Assembly: GCF_002252625.1 (NCBI RefSeq)
Contig: NZ_NQKW01000007.1
Span: 62,001-126,000 of the forward strand
Reading direction: 5' to 3'
From: Synechococcus sp. 1G10
GTDB lineage: Bacteria; Cyanobacteriota; Cyanobacteriia; PCC-6307; Cyanobiaceae
Length of the DNA: 64,000 nucleotides
Shown here: one piece after another, positions 21,646 through 32,005 of the stretch
Layout: every line of letters begins with the position of its first letter
Numbering within the stretch: the first letter of the stretch is position 1
Translations under genes and position numbers: made by a program
Notes under the pieces: model-generated
Seen by the model: only the letters and a program-made list of their open reading frames with translations
What the model was told of the DNA's origin: nothing
The model's database searches: none

Positions 21646-21807
21646 CTACTGGCTCTGTGCAGCGCTCGGCGCAGGTGAAGAGGCTTGATCCGCCTCCAGC
21701 TTGTCCTTGCAGGTTGAACAGAGCACATTCCCCTTCTGATCTCGATAGAGGCGCATCGAGCGTTCAATCTGTACACCACAGCCTGAACAGGGGAAAAGAG
21801 GGCTCAT
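21646..21807 (-). CDS. Small zinc-ribbon protein
   Basis: 53 residues from ATG 21807: MSPLFPCSGCGVQIERSMRL then NVLCSTCKDKLEAD. The CxxC ... CxxC arrangement predicts one zinc ribbon; the tail is Ser/Ala/Pro-rich. It lies at the boundary between the TA island and the core genes. Function unknown. Confidence 0.6.
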   Translation of the reverse strand: MSPLFPCSGCGVQIERSMRLYRDQKGNVLCSTCKDKLEADQASSPAPSAAQSQ

Positions 21808-22001
21808 CGGTTGCAGGATTCCTCACTCCATCTAGTGGATCTTGATTTCCGGAGCCGTCTCATCCATGACCGATGTCCGGCCACGATCACCGGGTACCAG
21901 CCTTCCGATGGGGCCCTGCGCAGAGCCTGCCCCCCAGACTGACCCTGCACGACCTGCCCAGCGCCCGCGTTGGCCTGGTGATCCGGCACCACACCACCGC
22001 C

Positions 22002-23489
22002 ATGACCAACTCCGCCCTTCCACCGATCGCAGGTGATGAAGCCGGGATCCTCGCCCTGATGCAGCAGGCCGGCCCCGTTTTCCTGCCGCGCACCAATCTC
22101 AACATGGCGCAGATCCGCTCAGGCTTTGCCTGCGCCCTGCACATGCACCAACCCACGATTCCCGCCGGGACGAATGGTGAGCTGATTTCGCATCTGCAGT
22201 ACATGTTCGAGCACCCCGGTGAGGGTGACAACCACAACGCCGAACCCTTCGCCCACTGCTACAAGCGCCTTGCTGAGATCATCCCCCAGCTGATTCGGGA
22301 TGGCTGCAACCCACGGATCATGCTGGATTATTCCGGCAACCTGCTCTGGGGATTCGAGCAGATGGGCCGTCACGACATACTCGATGCCCTGAAACTTCTC
22401 GCCTGCGATCCCAGCCTGCAACCCCACGTGGAATGGCTTGGCACCTTCTGGAGCCATGCCGTGGCACCCTCCACGCCCATCCCCGATCTCAGGTTGCAGA
22501 TCCTGGCCTGGCAACACCATTTCGCGGCCCTCTTCGGGCCTGAGGCCTTGCAACGGGTGAAGGGTTTCTCGCCGCCTGAAATGCACCTGCCCAACCACCC
22601 CGACACCCTCTATGCATTGGTGAAGGCCCTGCGCGACTGCGGCTACCAGTGGCTGCTGGTGCAGGAGCACAGCGTCGAGAACCTCGATGGCTCCAGCCTC
22701 AGCCAGGCACAGAAGTACATCCCCAATCAGCTGGTGGCGCGCAACTCCAGCGGTGAGTCGGTGAGGATCACGGCGTTGATCAAAACCCAGGGCTCCGATA
22801 CCAAGCTGGTGGGCCAGATGCAGCCCTGCTATGAAGCCCTCGGGCTGGGCCGCCAAGCGCTGGGAGACACCACGATCCCCTCGCTTGTGTCGCAGATTGC
22901 CGACGGCGAAAATGGCGGCGTGATGATGAATGAATTCCCCTCCGCCTTCATCCAGGCCCATCAGAAAATCGCCGCCCAGGCGAGTGATTCCGGCTGTGAC
23001 CCGGCCACGGATTCAGCCACTGTGGCGATCAACGGCACCGAATATCTGGAGTTGCTGGAAGCCGCCGGAGTCAGTACAATTGATTACCCAGAGATTCAGG
23101 CGGTTCAGCAACACAAGCTCTGGGAGGCCGTTGACCGCCAGACCAACGGCAACCCACCCACCCCGGCGGCCACCGAAGCCGCCATCGCCGCACTCCAGGC
23201 CAGCGATCCCCACTTCTCGATGGCGGGTGCATCCTGGACCAACGACCTCAGCTGGGTGGAGGGCTACGGCAACGTGCTGGAGCCGATGAACCGCCTCAGC
23301 GCCCATTTCCACCAGGTGTTTGATCCCCTGGTGGCGCAGGATCCCGCCGTCACCACAACCCCGCACTATCAGGAAGCCCTGCTCCACCTGCTGCTGCTGG
23401 AAACCAGCTGCTTCCGCTACTGGGGCCAGGGGGCCTGGACCGGCTACGCCAGCGAGATTCACAGGCGCGGTGAGGCCGCGATCGGTTAG
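22002..23489 (+). CDS. Glycoside hydrolase family 57 protein
   Basis: 495 residues. ALHMHQPTIPAGTNGELISH near the start is the first conserved GH57 block, and GFSPPEMHLP probably carries the catalytic Glu (usual form G-F-x-P-E). GH57 members act on alpha-glucans such as glycogen. ATG 22002 gives the normal start; the frame extends upstream to 21873, but that part is unlike the family and I leave it out. Ends with TAG. Confidence 0.8.
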   Translation: MTNSALPPIAGDEAGILALMQQAGPVFLPRTNLNMAQIRSGFACALHMHQPTIPAGTNGELISHLQYMFEHPGEGDNHNAEPFAHCYKRLAEIIPQLIRDGCNPRIMLDYSGNLLWGFEQMGRHDILDALKLLACDPSLQPHVEWLGTFWSHAVAPSTPIPDLRLQILAWQHHFAALFGPEALQRVKGFSPPEMHLPNHPDTLYALVKALRDCGYQWLLVQEHSVENLDGSSLSQAQKYIPNQLVARNSSGESVRITALIKTQGSDTKLVGQMQPCYEALGLGRQALGDTTIPSLVSQIADGENGGVMMNEFPSAFIQAHQKIAAQASDSGCDPATDSATVAINGTEYLELLEAAGVSTIDYPEIQAVQQHKLWEAVDRQTNGNPPTPAATEAAIAALQASDPHFSMAGASWTNDLSWVEGYGNVLEPMNRLSAHFHQVFDPLVAQDPAVTTTPHYQEALLHLLLLETSCFRYWGQGAWTGYASEIHRRGEAAIG

Positions 23490-23517
23490 TCAGCCCAGGT
23501 CTTGAAGTTGGCGTGGA

Positions 23518-24891
23518 TCACCGGCTCGATGGGGTGGCCCCAGGCGCCTGATCGATCAGCGCCTGGCACTGGTGCTCGTTCCAGCCCTCACCGCGCCAGC
23601 GCTCACCGAGGCCGCCACTGATGGCGCTCACCAGCAACAGGGCTGGCAACAACGCCGGATCGCCCTGCAGGGTGAACACGAACGCCGCGCAGAACAGCGG
23701 GCTGCCGTGGGCACTGGCGAACAGGGCGGTGGCGCCGACCGCTGCCAGCTGGGCCAGCTCAGTGGCGCCCAGGCCGGTGTGGGCCCGCAGGGGGCTGGTG
23801 AGGAGCGCGCCGAGGGTCATGCTGTCGTGCATCAGGCCACCGGGAGCACCCGCCGCCAGGCTGAGCACGGTGGCCAGGGTTCGCCACAGCAGGGTGAGCG
23901 AAGGCCCGCCATACCCCCCGGCCAGAGCCGATCCCAGTGACAGGGATCCATCGTTGAGGCTGAGGCCGCCGCTGGCGAGCGCCAGCAGTGTCAGCAGGCC
24001 CGCCAGCAGCAATGCCCCGCCCAGGCGCCGGCGCGCCAGCAGCCGCTTCACCCAGGCTGCCGCCGGGATCAGCAGCCGCACCAGCAGGGCGCCAGCGGCT
24101 GCACCCACCAGGGTCAGCAGCATGGCCCAGCCCCACAGGGCCGGCGCGAGGCCGCCCAGGTCCAGGCCCGGCAGGCGAGCCGGTTGTCCCATCGCCGTTG
24201 CCACCACGGTGCCACTGCCCGCCAGCAGCAGCGCGGGCAGCACCAGGGGCAGTCCACTACGTTGCCCAAGCTCCTCCAGGCCGTAGGCCACCGCCAGCAG
24301 GGGTGAACGGAAGGCCGCTCCCAGCCCGGCGGCTCCGCCGATCACGGCTACCAGGCTGGAGGGAAGCTGGGCCAGGGGGGTGAAGGCGGGCCAGCGTCGC
24401 CGGATCGCCAGCAGCACACTGGCTCCGAGTGCCACCGAAGGGGACTCCACTCCAACCGTGAGTCCACCCAGATGGGTGAGCAGCATCAGCGGCAGCCGCT
24501 GCAACTGGCTGGCCAGGCTCAGCTTCTCCAGCCAGTGCGCTTCCGCCTCGGGGGGAACCTGCCGGCCGGAGCGATCCAGGGCCAGCAGGGGGGCGACACC
24601 GCCGCCTCTGCCGGCCGCCAGCGGTCCCCAGGCCAGCCAGATCAGAAGCGCACTGGCCGCGAAAACGAGCGCGGCTCCCAGGCCGGGTGGCAGCCCCTGA
24701 GCGATGCCGCGATGGCCACCCTCCAGACCAGGCAGCGGCCACAGCCAGCGCTGCAGCCGAAAGCCCAGTTCAGATAGGGCCTGATACGGCCACTGCAGCA
24801 GCCCCATCACCAGGCCCAGCAGCAGCCAGACGACAAGAACAGCCACGGGCACCGCAGGGTCAGGCCCCAGCGAAGCAGCCAATGACGCCAA
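23518..24891 (-). CDS. CLC-family chloride channel/transporter
   Basis: 457-residue integral membrane protein with about ten hydrophobic segments. GVESPSVALGASVLL is a variant of the GREGP selectivity loop that keeps the gating Glu, and GAAFRSPLLAVAYGLEEL and GAPGGLMHDSMTLGA match the next CLC signature loops. Likely a chloride/proton exchanger or channel. No CBS domains. It converges on the GH57 gene. Confidence 0.82.
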   Translation of the reverse strand: MASLAASLGPDPAVPVAVLVVWLLLGLVMGLLQWPYQALSELGFRLQRWLWPLPGLEGGHRGIAQGLPPGLGAALVFAASALLIWLAWGPLAAGRGGGVAPLLALDRSGRQVPPEAEAHWLEKLSLASQLQRLPLMLLTHLGGLTVGVESPSVALGASVLLAIRRRWPAFTPLAQLPSSLVAVIGGAAGLGAAFRSPLLAVAYGLEELGQRSGLPLVLPALLLAGSGTVVATAMGQPARLPGLDLGGLAPALWGWAMLLTLVGAAAGALLVRLLIPAAAWVKRLLARRRLGGALLLAGLLTLLALASGGLSLNDGSLSLGSALAGGYGGPSLTLLWRTLATVLSLAAGAPGGLMHDSMTLGALLTSPLRAHTGLGATELAQLAAVGATALFASAHGSPLFCAAFVFTLQGDPALLPALLLVSAISGGLGERWRGEGWNEHQCQALIDQAPGATPSSR

Positions 24892-25132
24892 GCACCCTCA
24901 GGCTGCGCGAAGAGTCATGGCACTGCAGGCCTGGTGGCCGTCTTCACCAGCACCTGACTACCAGCTCGGCCAGCTCCAGATCAGACCCTGGACGACATAA
25001 AACCCCCTGCCGCCAGAAGCACCAGGGCACTGAGGCGGGTGAGCTTTGCTCCATGGCGCAGCAGCAGCCTTGAGGTGCAGAAAGGGAGAATGCCTGATCT
25101 ACCGGCGAACCCTTCCGCTGGATTGCCGGGGC

Positions 25133-26017
25133 TCAGCCATTCCCCGACCCCTGGGCGGCCGCGAGCTTGCGGCGGCCGAAGGCGACCATGGCGAATCCGG
25201 TGATGTTCATCCAGAGGCTGTAGATCGCGGCCGGTACGGCCATGTCGATGTTGTTCAGCAGGCCGGCGGTGATCGCGATCGCGAGGGTGCCGTTCTGGAT
25301 GCCCACCTCGATGGCGATGCTGAGCCGCTGGGCGAGGGGCAGACCCAGCTGACGCGCCGAGAGGAAGCCGGCCGCCGTTCCCAGCAGATTCAGCGCGACC
25401 ACCGCCGCGCCCACCTGGGCGATGAAGCCGGGCAGTTTGCCGGCTTCCTTGATCACCAGCAGCAAGATGATCAACGCCAGCAGACCTGCGGCCAGCCGTC
25501 CCATCTGCTTCTCCAGCCTCAGCGCTGTGGCGGTGAACCGCTGCCGGATCCCCATGCCGATGGCCGTCGGCACCAGGGTGATCAGCACGATTCGCAGCAT
25601 CGTCGGCACCACGGGCAGGCTGATCTCCGCGCCGGATCCCATCAGCAACTGCAAGGCCAGATTCGCGAGCACGGGAATCGTGAACACCGTCACCACGCTG
25701 CTGATCGCCGTGAGCGTCACCGAGAGGGCCACATCCCCCTTCGCCAGGTAGGTGATCAGGTTGGAGGAGGGGCCGCCGGGGCAGATCGCCACGATCACCA
25801 GACCGACCGCCAGCTCCGGTTCCATCGGCCAGAGCCAGGCCAGCAGGCCGCCGATCAGCGGCAGCACCACGATCTGACAGATGCTGCCAAGCGCCACGGC
25901 CCGCGGATAGCGGCTGATGCGCCGGAAATCTTCCGGAACCAGGCTCAGCCCCATCCCCAGCATCACGATGGCCAGGGCGACGGGCAGCAGAACAGTCGTC
26001 AGCAAGCTGTTCTGCAT
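25133..26017 (-). CDS. Bile acid:sodium symporter family transporter
   Basis: 294 residues with nine to ten hydrophobic segments. AICPGGPSSNLITYLAKGDV and EVGIQNGTLAIAITAGL are hallmark BASS/SBF segments. ATG 26017 (MQNSLLTTVLLPV) is chosen; the long upstream extension is antisense to the deacetylase gene. Related cyanobacterial proteins include the bicarbonate transporter SbtA-unrelated BASS group; the substrate cannot be predicted here. Confidence 0.82.
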   Translation of the reverse strand: MQNSLLTTVLLPVALAIVMLGMGLSLVPEDFRRISRYPRAVALGSICQIVVLPLIGGLLAWLWPMEPELAVGLVIVAICPGGPSSNLITYLAKGDVALSVTLTAISSVVTVFTIPVLANLALQLLMGSGAEISLPVVPTMLRIVLITLVPTAIGMGIRQRFTATALRLEKQMGRLAAGLLALIILLLVIKEAGKLPGFIAQVGAAVVALNLLGTAAGFLSARQLGLPLAQRLSIAIEVGIQNGTLAIAITAGLLNNIDMAVPAAIYSLWMNITGFAMVAFGRRKLAAAQGSGNG

Positions 26018-26146
26018 CGGTGCCCAGGAACGGTGCGGACAAGATCGCATTGATCCCGTCTGCCGGCTCTGCAGGCCCCACTCCAGGCTGCCGAACCGCT
26101 GCTGCGCTGCGGGGGTGTCATCCTGAAAGCAGCTCTGTGCCGCTCG

Positions 26147-27160
26147 ATGGCCCTGCGCTCCGCCAGCGAATTGCCGCTCTCTGCCGAGCTGGCCAGTGAG
26201 CTGGAGCAGAACCAGAAGCAGCTGATCGGCCTGGTGATCGATCCAGCCTTCCGCCTGCACGACACGGGCCTGGGCCACCCCGAGAGCCCGCAGCGGCTGG
26301 AGGCGATCGAGGCCGAGCTGCAGCGCCGCGGCCTGATCCAGCGCTGCCGGTTGATCCAGGCCCGACCGGCGGTTGACCTGGAGCTGCTTCGCTGCCACAC
26401 CGCCAGCTACCTGCAGACGGTGCGCCGTGAGGTGGCCTACGGGGCCGCCCAGCTCTCCACCGGCGACACCACCATCGGCGAGCACTCCGAAGACGTGGCC
26501 AGGCTGGCGGCCGGCGGCACCCTGGCGGCGGTGGATGCGGTGCTGGCCGGGCGGGTGAACCATGCCTTCGCGCTGGTGCGGCCACCCGGGCACCACGCCG
26601 AGGCCGATCGGGGGATGGGCTTCTGCATCTTCAACAACGTGGCCCTGGCCGCCCGCCATGCCCAGGCGGTGCACGGGCTGGAGCGGGTGCTGATCATCGA
26701 CTGGGACCTGCACCACGGCAACGGCACCCAGGCCATGTTCTGGAGTGATCCGAGCGTGCTCTACGCCAGCGTGCACGAGTGGGGCAACTACCCCGGCAGT
26801 GGCGCCGCCGAGGAGCGCGGCGAGGGGGCTGGGCTGGGCTTCACGCTCAACTGCCCCCTGCCGGCCTACAGCGACGGGCAGGCCGTACTCACGGCTCTGG
26901 ACGCCGCCCTGACGCCGGTGGTCGCTCGCTTCCGGCCCCAGCTGGTGCTGGTGTCAGCCGGCTTCGACGGCCACCGCGACGATCCCCTTGGCCACTTCCT
27001 GCTCGAGGACGCCGACTACACCGCCCTCACCCAGCTCTGCCTGGCCATCGCCACCGAGCATGCCGGCGGCCGGCTGGTGTCGGTGCTGGAGGGGGGCTAT
27101 GGCCTGAAGGGGCTGGCGGGCGGAGCCGCCGCTCACGTGGAGGCCCTGCTGGCGGCCTGA
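26147..27160 (+). CDS. Histone-deacetylase-family protein (class II-like deacetylase)
   Basis: 337 residues. [15 protein letters not shown], the His pair in [16 protein letters not shown], the zinc ligands in [11 protein letters not shown] and [11 protein letters not shown], and a C-terminal LEGGY give the full active site. Such enzymes remove acetyl groups from lysine or from polyamines. The 3' end overlaps the convergent acetyltransferase gene by 28 bp. Confidence 0.9.
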   Translation: MALRSASELPLSAELASELEQNQKQLIGLVIDPAFRLHDTGLGHPESPQRLEAIEAELQRRGLIQRCRLIQARPAVDLELLRCHTASYLQTVRREVAYGAAQLSTGDTTIGEHSEDVARLAAGGTLAAVDAVLAGRVNHAFALVRPPGHHAEADRGMGFCIFNNVALAARHAQAVHGLERVLIIDWDLHHGNGTQAMFWSDPSVLYASVHEWGNYPGSGAAEERGEGAGLGFTLNCPLPAYSDGQAVLTALDAALTPVVARFRPQLVLVSAGFDGHRDDPLGHFLLEDADYTALTQLCLAIATEHAGGRLVSVLEGGYGLKGLAGGAAAHVEALLAA

Positions 27161-29970
27161 TCCGCGCTGGCCTGATCGCCGGGCAGCGAAGCGCTGGCCA
27201 GATCGATCCAGGCCTCCATCACCTCGTCGCCGGAGCGCAGCTGGAAGCCGAGCTTGCGGCACACCCTCTGCATGGCGCCGTTCCCGGGCAGGATCTCCGC
27301 CGTCACCCGGTCGATGCCCTCGTCGCGGCCACAGCGCAGCAGCTGGCCCAGCAGGGCGGTGCCCAGCCCCTGGTGCTGGTGGGCGTCGCCGATCAGCAGG
27401 GTGAACTCGGCGTCGTTGCGCTCATGCAGCCGGCTGAGGCGGCCCACCGCCAGGATCCGGTGCTCGCCGCTGTCCGGGTCGCGCCGGTCCACCACCAGGG
27501 CCAGTTCGCGCTCGTAGTCGCTGAAGCAGATGCGCACCAGCCGCTCATGGGCGATGCGGTGGTTCAGCGAGGTCATGTGGAAGTAGCGGGTGTACACGCT
27601 CTCTTCCGAGAGGTTGCGGTGGAAGGCCACCAGCAGGGGCTCGTCCTCGGGGCGGATGGGCCGGATCGTCACCGGCGTGCCGTCCCGCAGCCGCCAGGGA
27701 CGCACGTACTGGCTGGGATAGGGCCGGATCGCCGGCCGCGGCAGGTGGCAGGTGGCTCCGGCCACCGGCTGGATGAGGATGCGGGCATCAAGGGCCACCA
27801 GGGGCCAGCACCGATCGCCAGGCCGCACCAGCAGCGGATTGATGTCGATCTCACGGATGGCGGGCTGCTCCAGCACAAGCTGGCTGAGCCGCACCAGCAG
27901 CCGCTCCAGCTCCTCCAGATCGGCCGGAGGGCCGCCGCGCACACCCTGCAGGGCGCCGTACACGCGGGTCTGCTCCATCAACCGCCGCGCCAGGGTGGTG
28001 TTCAGGGGCGGCAGGCCCACGGCGCTGTCGCGGAACACCTCCACCAGGGTGCCGCCGCTGCCGAACAGGATCACCGGCCCGAACTGGGGATCGATGCTGC
28101 TGCCCACGATCAGCTCCAGCCCCCCCTGCCGTCGCAGCATCGGCTGCACCGTCACCCCGCCGAAGGCCTGGGCCCCGAAGCGCTCGGGAATCGACTCTGC
28201 CATGGAGGTGAAGGCCTGCTCCACCGCCTCGGCGCAGGCCAGATCCAGCCACACCCCACCCACGTCGCTCTTGTGGGTGATCGTGGGGCTGTTGAGCTTG
28301 AGCACCACCGGATAGCCGATCGCCTCGGCGGCAAAGCGGGCCTCGGCGACGCTGCGGGCCAGGCGGGTGTCGACCACCGGGATGCCGTAGCTGGCCAGCA
28401 CCTGCTTGGCCTCCTGCTCGCTGAGCAGCGCGCGCCCCTCGGCCTGGGCCTGCTCCAGCACCCTGCGGCCGCCGGCATGGTCGGCGCCGTCGCTCTCCGG
28501 CAGCAGCGCGGGGGTCTCGTAGAGCCCACGCAGGGTGTAACTGAAGCGCCAGAGCGAGTTGAACAGCCGCGCCGCGGCATCGGGGTAGGGGTTGGTGGCG
28601 ATGCCGGCGGCATTGAGGATCGCCACGCCGGCGGCCACCTCATCGCCGCCCATCCAGCTGGCGAGCAGGGGTTTGCCGCTGCGTTCGGCCAGCTCCCGCA
28701 GGCGCTGGGCAGTGGTGGTGGGATCGGTCATCGCCTGGGGCGTGAGGATCACCAGCAGGCCATCGCTGCCGGGATCAGCGAGGGCGATCTCGATGGCGCG
28801 CCCATAGCGCTCCGGATCGGCGTCGCCAAGGATGTCGATGGGATTGGCGTGGCTCCACTGGGGCGGCAACACGGCATCGAGGGCGGCCAGGCTCTCGCTC
28901 GAGAGTTCCGCCAGCTGGCCGCCGTTGAGCACCAGGGCGTCGGTGGCGAGCACGCCTGGGCCGCCGGCGTTAGTGACGATCGCCAGCCGCGGACCGGCGG
29001 GTCGCCGCGGCTGTTTGGCCAGCACATCGGCCAGATCGAACAGGTCGGAGAGGCGATCCACCCGCAGCACGCCGCAACGCCGCAGCGCCGCCTCCAGCAC
29101 CGCATCACTGCCGGCCAGGGCACCGGTGTGGGAGGCCGCCGCCCGCGCCGCCTCGGCAGTGCGGCCGCCCTTGATCAGCACGATCGGCTTGGTGAGCGCC
29201 ACTTCCCGCGCCGCCGAGAGGAAGGCGCGGGCATCGCCGATCGCCTCCATATAAATGACGATGCTGCGGGTGGCGGGATCGTCGCCCAGGTAGGTGATCA
29301 GATCCCCCCAGCCCACATCCAGCATCGAGCCGATCGACACGAAGGTGCTGAAGCCCACCCCCTGCTGATGGCTCCAGTCGAGCACCGCAGTGCAGACGGC
29401 CCCCGACTGGCTGAGGAAGCCCACATGCCCCGGCGCCGCCATGCCGGCAGCGAAGCTGGCGTTGAGACCCAGGCGGGGATTCATCAGCCCCAGACAGTTG
29501 GGGCCAAGCAGCCGCATGCCGGAGCCCCGCAGGATTTCGCGCAGCTGGGACTCCAGCGCCAGCCCCTCGGGGCCCACCTCCCGGAAGCCGGCGGAGATCA
29601 CGATCGCGGCCTTCACCCCGGCCGCCGCGCACTCCGCCAGCCGCTGGGGCACGCTGGCCGCCGGCGTGGCGATCAGGGCCAGATCGACCGGCTCGGGCAC
29701 CTCCGCCACCGTGGCGCAGCAGCGCACACCCAGCACGCTGTGTCGCCCGGGGTTCACCGGGTACACGGTGCCGCCGAAGGGAGAACGGATGAGGTTCCAG
29801 AGCAGGGTGCGACCAACGCTGCCGGGCCGTTCGCTTGCCCCGATCACCGCTACGCAACCGGGACGGAACAGGGCCCGCAGCGGTTGCCGCTCGCAGCGCA
29901 GGATGTCGTGGGTGGGATCGCTGCCGCCTGCCTGACCGGGCACCTGGCGGTAGCCCTCCGCGTCGGTCAT
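27133..29970 (-). CDS. ADP-forming acyl-CoA synthetase/GNAT protein acetyltransferase fusion (PatZ-like)
   Basis: 945 residues. Order: CoA-binding domain ([16 protein letters not shown] near residue 40); ligase-CoA domains with the SHTGAL motif of the phospho-His; an ATP-grasp domain ([30 protein letters not shown]); and a C-terminal GNAT with [17 protein letters not shown]. This is the layout of the lysine acetyltransferase Pat/PatZ, where the synthetase part is usually regulatory. ATG 29970 is preferred to the upstream 30042. Confidence 0.87.
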   Translation of the reverse strand: MTDAEGYRQVPGQAGGSDPTHDILRCERQPLRALFRPGCVAVIGASERPGSVGRTLLWNLIRSPFGGTVYPVNPGRHSVLGVRCCATVAEVPEPVDLALIATPAASVPQRLAECAAAGVKAAIVISAGFREVGPEGLALESQLREILRGSGMRLLGPNCLGLMNPRLGLNASFAAGMAAPGHVGFLSQSGAVCTAVLDWSHQQGVGFSTFVSIGSMLDVGWGDLITYLGDDPATRSIVIYMEAIGDARAFLSAAREVALTKPIVLIKGGRTAEAARAAASHTGALAGSDAVLEAALRRCGVLRVDRLSDLFDLADVLAKQPRRPAGPRLAIVTNAGGPGVLATDALVLNGGQLAELSSESLAALDAVLPPQWSHANPIDILGDADPERYGRAIEIALADPGSDGLLVILTPQAMTDPTTTAQRLRELAERSGKPLLASWMGGDEVAAGVAILNAAGIATNPYPDAAARLFNSLWRFSYTLRGLYETPALLPESDGADHAGGRRVLEQAQAEGRALLSEQEAKQVLASYGIPVVDTRLARSVAEARFAAEAIGYPVVLKLNSPTITHKSDVGGVWLDLACAEAVEQAFTSMAESIPERFGAQAFGGVTVQPMLRRQGGLELIVGSSIDPQFGPVILFGSGGTLVEVFRDSAVGLPPLNTTLARRLMEQTRVYGALQGVRGGPPADLEELERLLVRLSQLVLEQPAIREIDINPLLVRPGDRCWPLVALDARILIQPVAGATCHLPRPAIRPYPSQYVRPWRLRDGTPVTIRPIRPEDEPLLVAFHRNLSEESVYTRYFHMTSLNHRIAHERLVRICFSDYERELALVVDRRDPDSGEHRILAVGRLSRLHERNDAEFTLLIGDAHQHQGLGTALLGQLLRCGRDEGIDRVTAEILPGNGAMQRVCRKLGFQLRSGDEVMEAWIDLASASLPGDQASADQAASRAST

Positions 29971-30088
29971 GGCAGGCGGTGGTGGTGTGGCGGTGCTTCC
30001 ATCCAACCGCTGGGCGCGCGGGGGGCCTGTATCGCATCCCACCCATCAGAGTCGTGACCACCTCCCTGGTGAACCGCGAGGACCGGCT

Positions 30089-31219
30089 TCATACCCCCTT
30101 CGGCAACACCAGCTCCAGCACCCCACCACCTCCTGGATGGTTACGTCCCTGCACCCGGCCGGCGTGGGTGAGGGCTATCTGCTGCACGATCGCCAGCCCC
30201 AGGCCACTGCCGGCGCGGCGGCTTCGCACCCGGGAGGGATCGCCCCGGTAGAAGCGCTCGAACATGTGGGCGAGGTCCTCGTCGCTGAAACCAGAACCGT
30301 GATCCCGCACCGTCAGCTCCCACCACTGGCCGCTCTCCTCCACGCTCACCTCCACAGCCGCTCCATCGGGGCTGTAGCGCAGGGCATTGTCGAGCAGATT
30401 CAGCAGAGCTCGGTGCAACCGGGACGGATCTCCCCAGAGGGGGCACGGCAGACGTTCAGGAAAGGACAGGCTGATGCCGCGCTGATCGGCCAGGGGGCGC
30501 AGGCTGCCCCAGGCGGCCTCCACCAGCTCGCCGAGATCCAGCACCTCATATCTCCGGTCATCCCGCGGCAGGCTGTTCTCCAGGCGGGAGAGTTCGAGCA
30601 GGTCGCCCACGAGGCTCTCCAGCCGCTGCAACTCCCGCTGCAGACGTTCGATCAGCACCACGTTCGAGTTGGTGGCCTGGGCGGCCAGGCTGTCCCCCAC
30701 CAGCATCAGGGCGGTCAGCGGAGTCTTGAGCTCATGGGCCACGTCACTGACCCAGCGACTCTGCTGATTGAGCTGGGATTCCAGTGAACGCCGGCTGTTG
30801 ATCCAGAGCGCCACCCAACCCTCTCCCCCTGCCAGCAGCACCCCCTCGAGCGGTTCATTGCCTTGCCACCACTCCAGGCGCTGGGGCCGACCCCGGCGGC
30901 CCACGGCAAGAATCGCCTCCTCCAGGTCCGGCTGCTGAATCACGTCACGCACCGGCTGGCCTCGCACCAGTCGGTCGACGGGCAGTTGCAGCAGGCGCTC
31001 GGCCCGGGGATTGATCGCCTGGATTCGCTGCTCCCCATCGATCACCAACCAGCCTTGGGGCGCTCCTTCCAACCAGGCCAGCAGTTGCAACCGCCCCAGC
31101 CCCGGCAGGAGCTGCTGGCCACTGGCCTCGGGCGCCGCAAGCTCCTGAGGCCTGCGCCGGCCACGGGCCAGGACCCAGCCGAGCAGCACACCAAGGCCAA
31201 GGGCCAGCAGCAGCGTCAT
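30089..31219 (-). CDS. phoR: Phosphate-sensing histidine kinase PhoR
   Basis: 376 residues: one N-terminal membrane segment (residues 1-18), a PAS-like domain, the H-box VSDVAHELKTPLTALML, N-box LLNLLDNALRYS, and G-boxes DHGSGFS and GSGLGLAIVQQ. It starts 10 bp after phoB, so the two are co-transcribed. Phosphorylates PhoB in phosphate limitation. Confidence 0.87.
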   Translation of the reverse strand: MTLLLALGLGVLLGWVLARGRRRPQELAAPEASGQQLLPGLGRLQLLAWLEGAPQGWLVIDGEQRIQAINPRAERLLQLPVDRLVRGQPVRDVIQQPDLEEAILAVGRRGRPQRLEWWQGNEPLEGVLLAGGEGWVALWINSRRSLESQLNQQSRWVSDVAHELKTPLTALMLVGDSLAAQATNSNVVLIERLQRELQRLESLVGDLLELSRLENSLPRDDRRYEVLDLGELVEAAWGSLRPLADQRGISLSFPERLPCPLWGDPSRLHRALLNLLDNALRYSPDGAAVEVSVEESGQWWELTVRDHGSGFSDEDLAHMFERFYRGDPSRVRSRRAGSGLGLAIVQQIALTHAGRVQGRNHPGGGGVLELVLPKGV

Positions 31220-31229
31220 GGCCAGGAGC

Positions 31230-31934
31230 TCAACCGAAGCGGTAGCCGAAGCCTCTCACCGTGAGGATGTGCTCGGGAGCGGAGGGATTGGTCTCAAGCT
31301 TCTCGCGCAGCCAGCGGATGTGCACATCCACGGTCTTGGTATCGACCACGTAGTCGGTACCCCAGATCTGATCGATCAACTGGTTGCGGCTCCAGACACG
31401 GCCAGGGTTCTGCATGAAGAACTCCACCAGCCGGTATTCCTTGGGGGAGAGGTTCACCGTCTCACCGTCACGGGTGACTCGGTACTCATCGGGGTAGAGG
31501 GTCAGATCCCTGTGATGAACGACCTCACCGACGGGGAAGCGCTCGATCGTCTGCTGGCTGCGGCGCAGCAGGGCGCGGCAACGAGCCACAAGTTCACGCA
31601 GCCCGAAAGGCTTCACCAGGTAATCGTCCGCACCGAGCTCCAGTCCCAGCACCCGGTCCGTTTCCGTGTCCCGGGCACTCACCATCAGGATCGGGATGTG
31701 GGAATCATGGCGGCGCAGGTGGCGGCAGACATCCAGCCCCCCGACCCCCGGCAGCATCAGATCCAGCAGCACAAGATCAAAGCCCGTGGCTCCCTGGCGC
31801 TGGGACGCATCGAACTGGCGGATGGCCTGACGGCCATCGGCGGCACAAGCCACATCAAAACCTTCCTGGGCCAGAGCCTCTTCCAGGGTGGTGCGGATGC
31901 CGTCGTCGTCATCGACGATGAGCAGACGGGGCAT
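31230..31934 (-). CDS. phoB: Phosphate response regulator PhoB
   Basis: 234 residues: receiver domain with LLIVDDDDGI, phospho-acceptor Asp in LVLLDLMLPG and Lys in DDYLVKPF, then an OmpR-type winged helix (LSPKEYRLVEFFMQNPGRV, TVDVHIRWLREKLE). ATG 31934 chosen; TTG 31967 would add 11 residues. Lies between phoR and the CRP-type regulator, the usual picocyanobacterial Pho arrangement. Confidence 0.87.
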   Translation of the reverse strand: MPRLLIVDDDDGIRTTLEEALAQEGFDVACAADGRQAIRQFDASQRQGATGFDLVLLDLMLPGVGGLDVCRHLRRHDSHIPILMVSARDTETDRVLGLELGADDYLVKPFGLRELVARCRALLRRSQQTIERFPVGEVVHHRDLTLYPDEYRVTRDGETVNLSPKEYRLVEFFMQNPGRVWSRNQLIDQIWGTDYVVDTKTVDVHIRWLREKLETNPSAPEHILTVRGFGYRFG

Positions 31935-32005
31935 GGGATCGTCCGGGCCCACTGACTGATCGTTCAAAATTTAGGCCATCCCGGCATGGGAGAAAGGACG
32001 GGACT

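Noticed and set aside
24892-25132. Small membrane-protein remnant between CLC and the BASS transporter
   Set aside because: A minus-strand stretch ends in a hydrophobic run (LTRLSALVLLAAGGFM), but no start or family can be supported.
26779-30057. 1092-codon plus-strand frame
   Set aside because: Low-complexity His/Gln/Arg-rich translation antisense to the acetyltransferase gene, which has clear domains; a GC-rich shadow.
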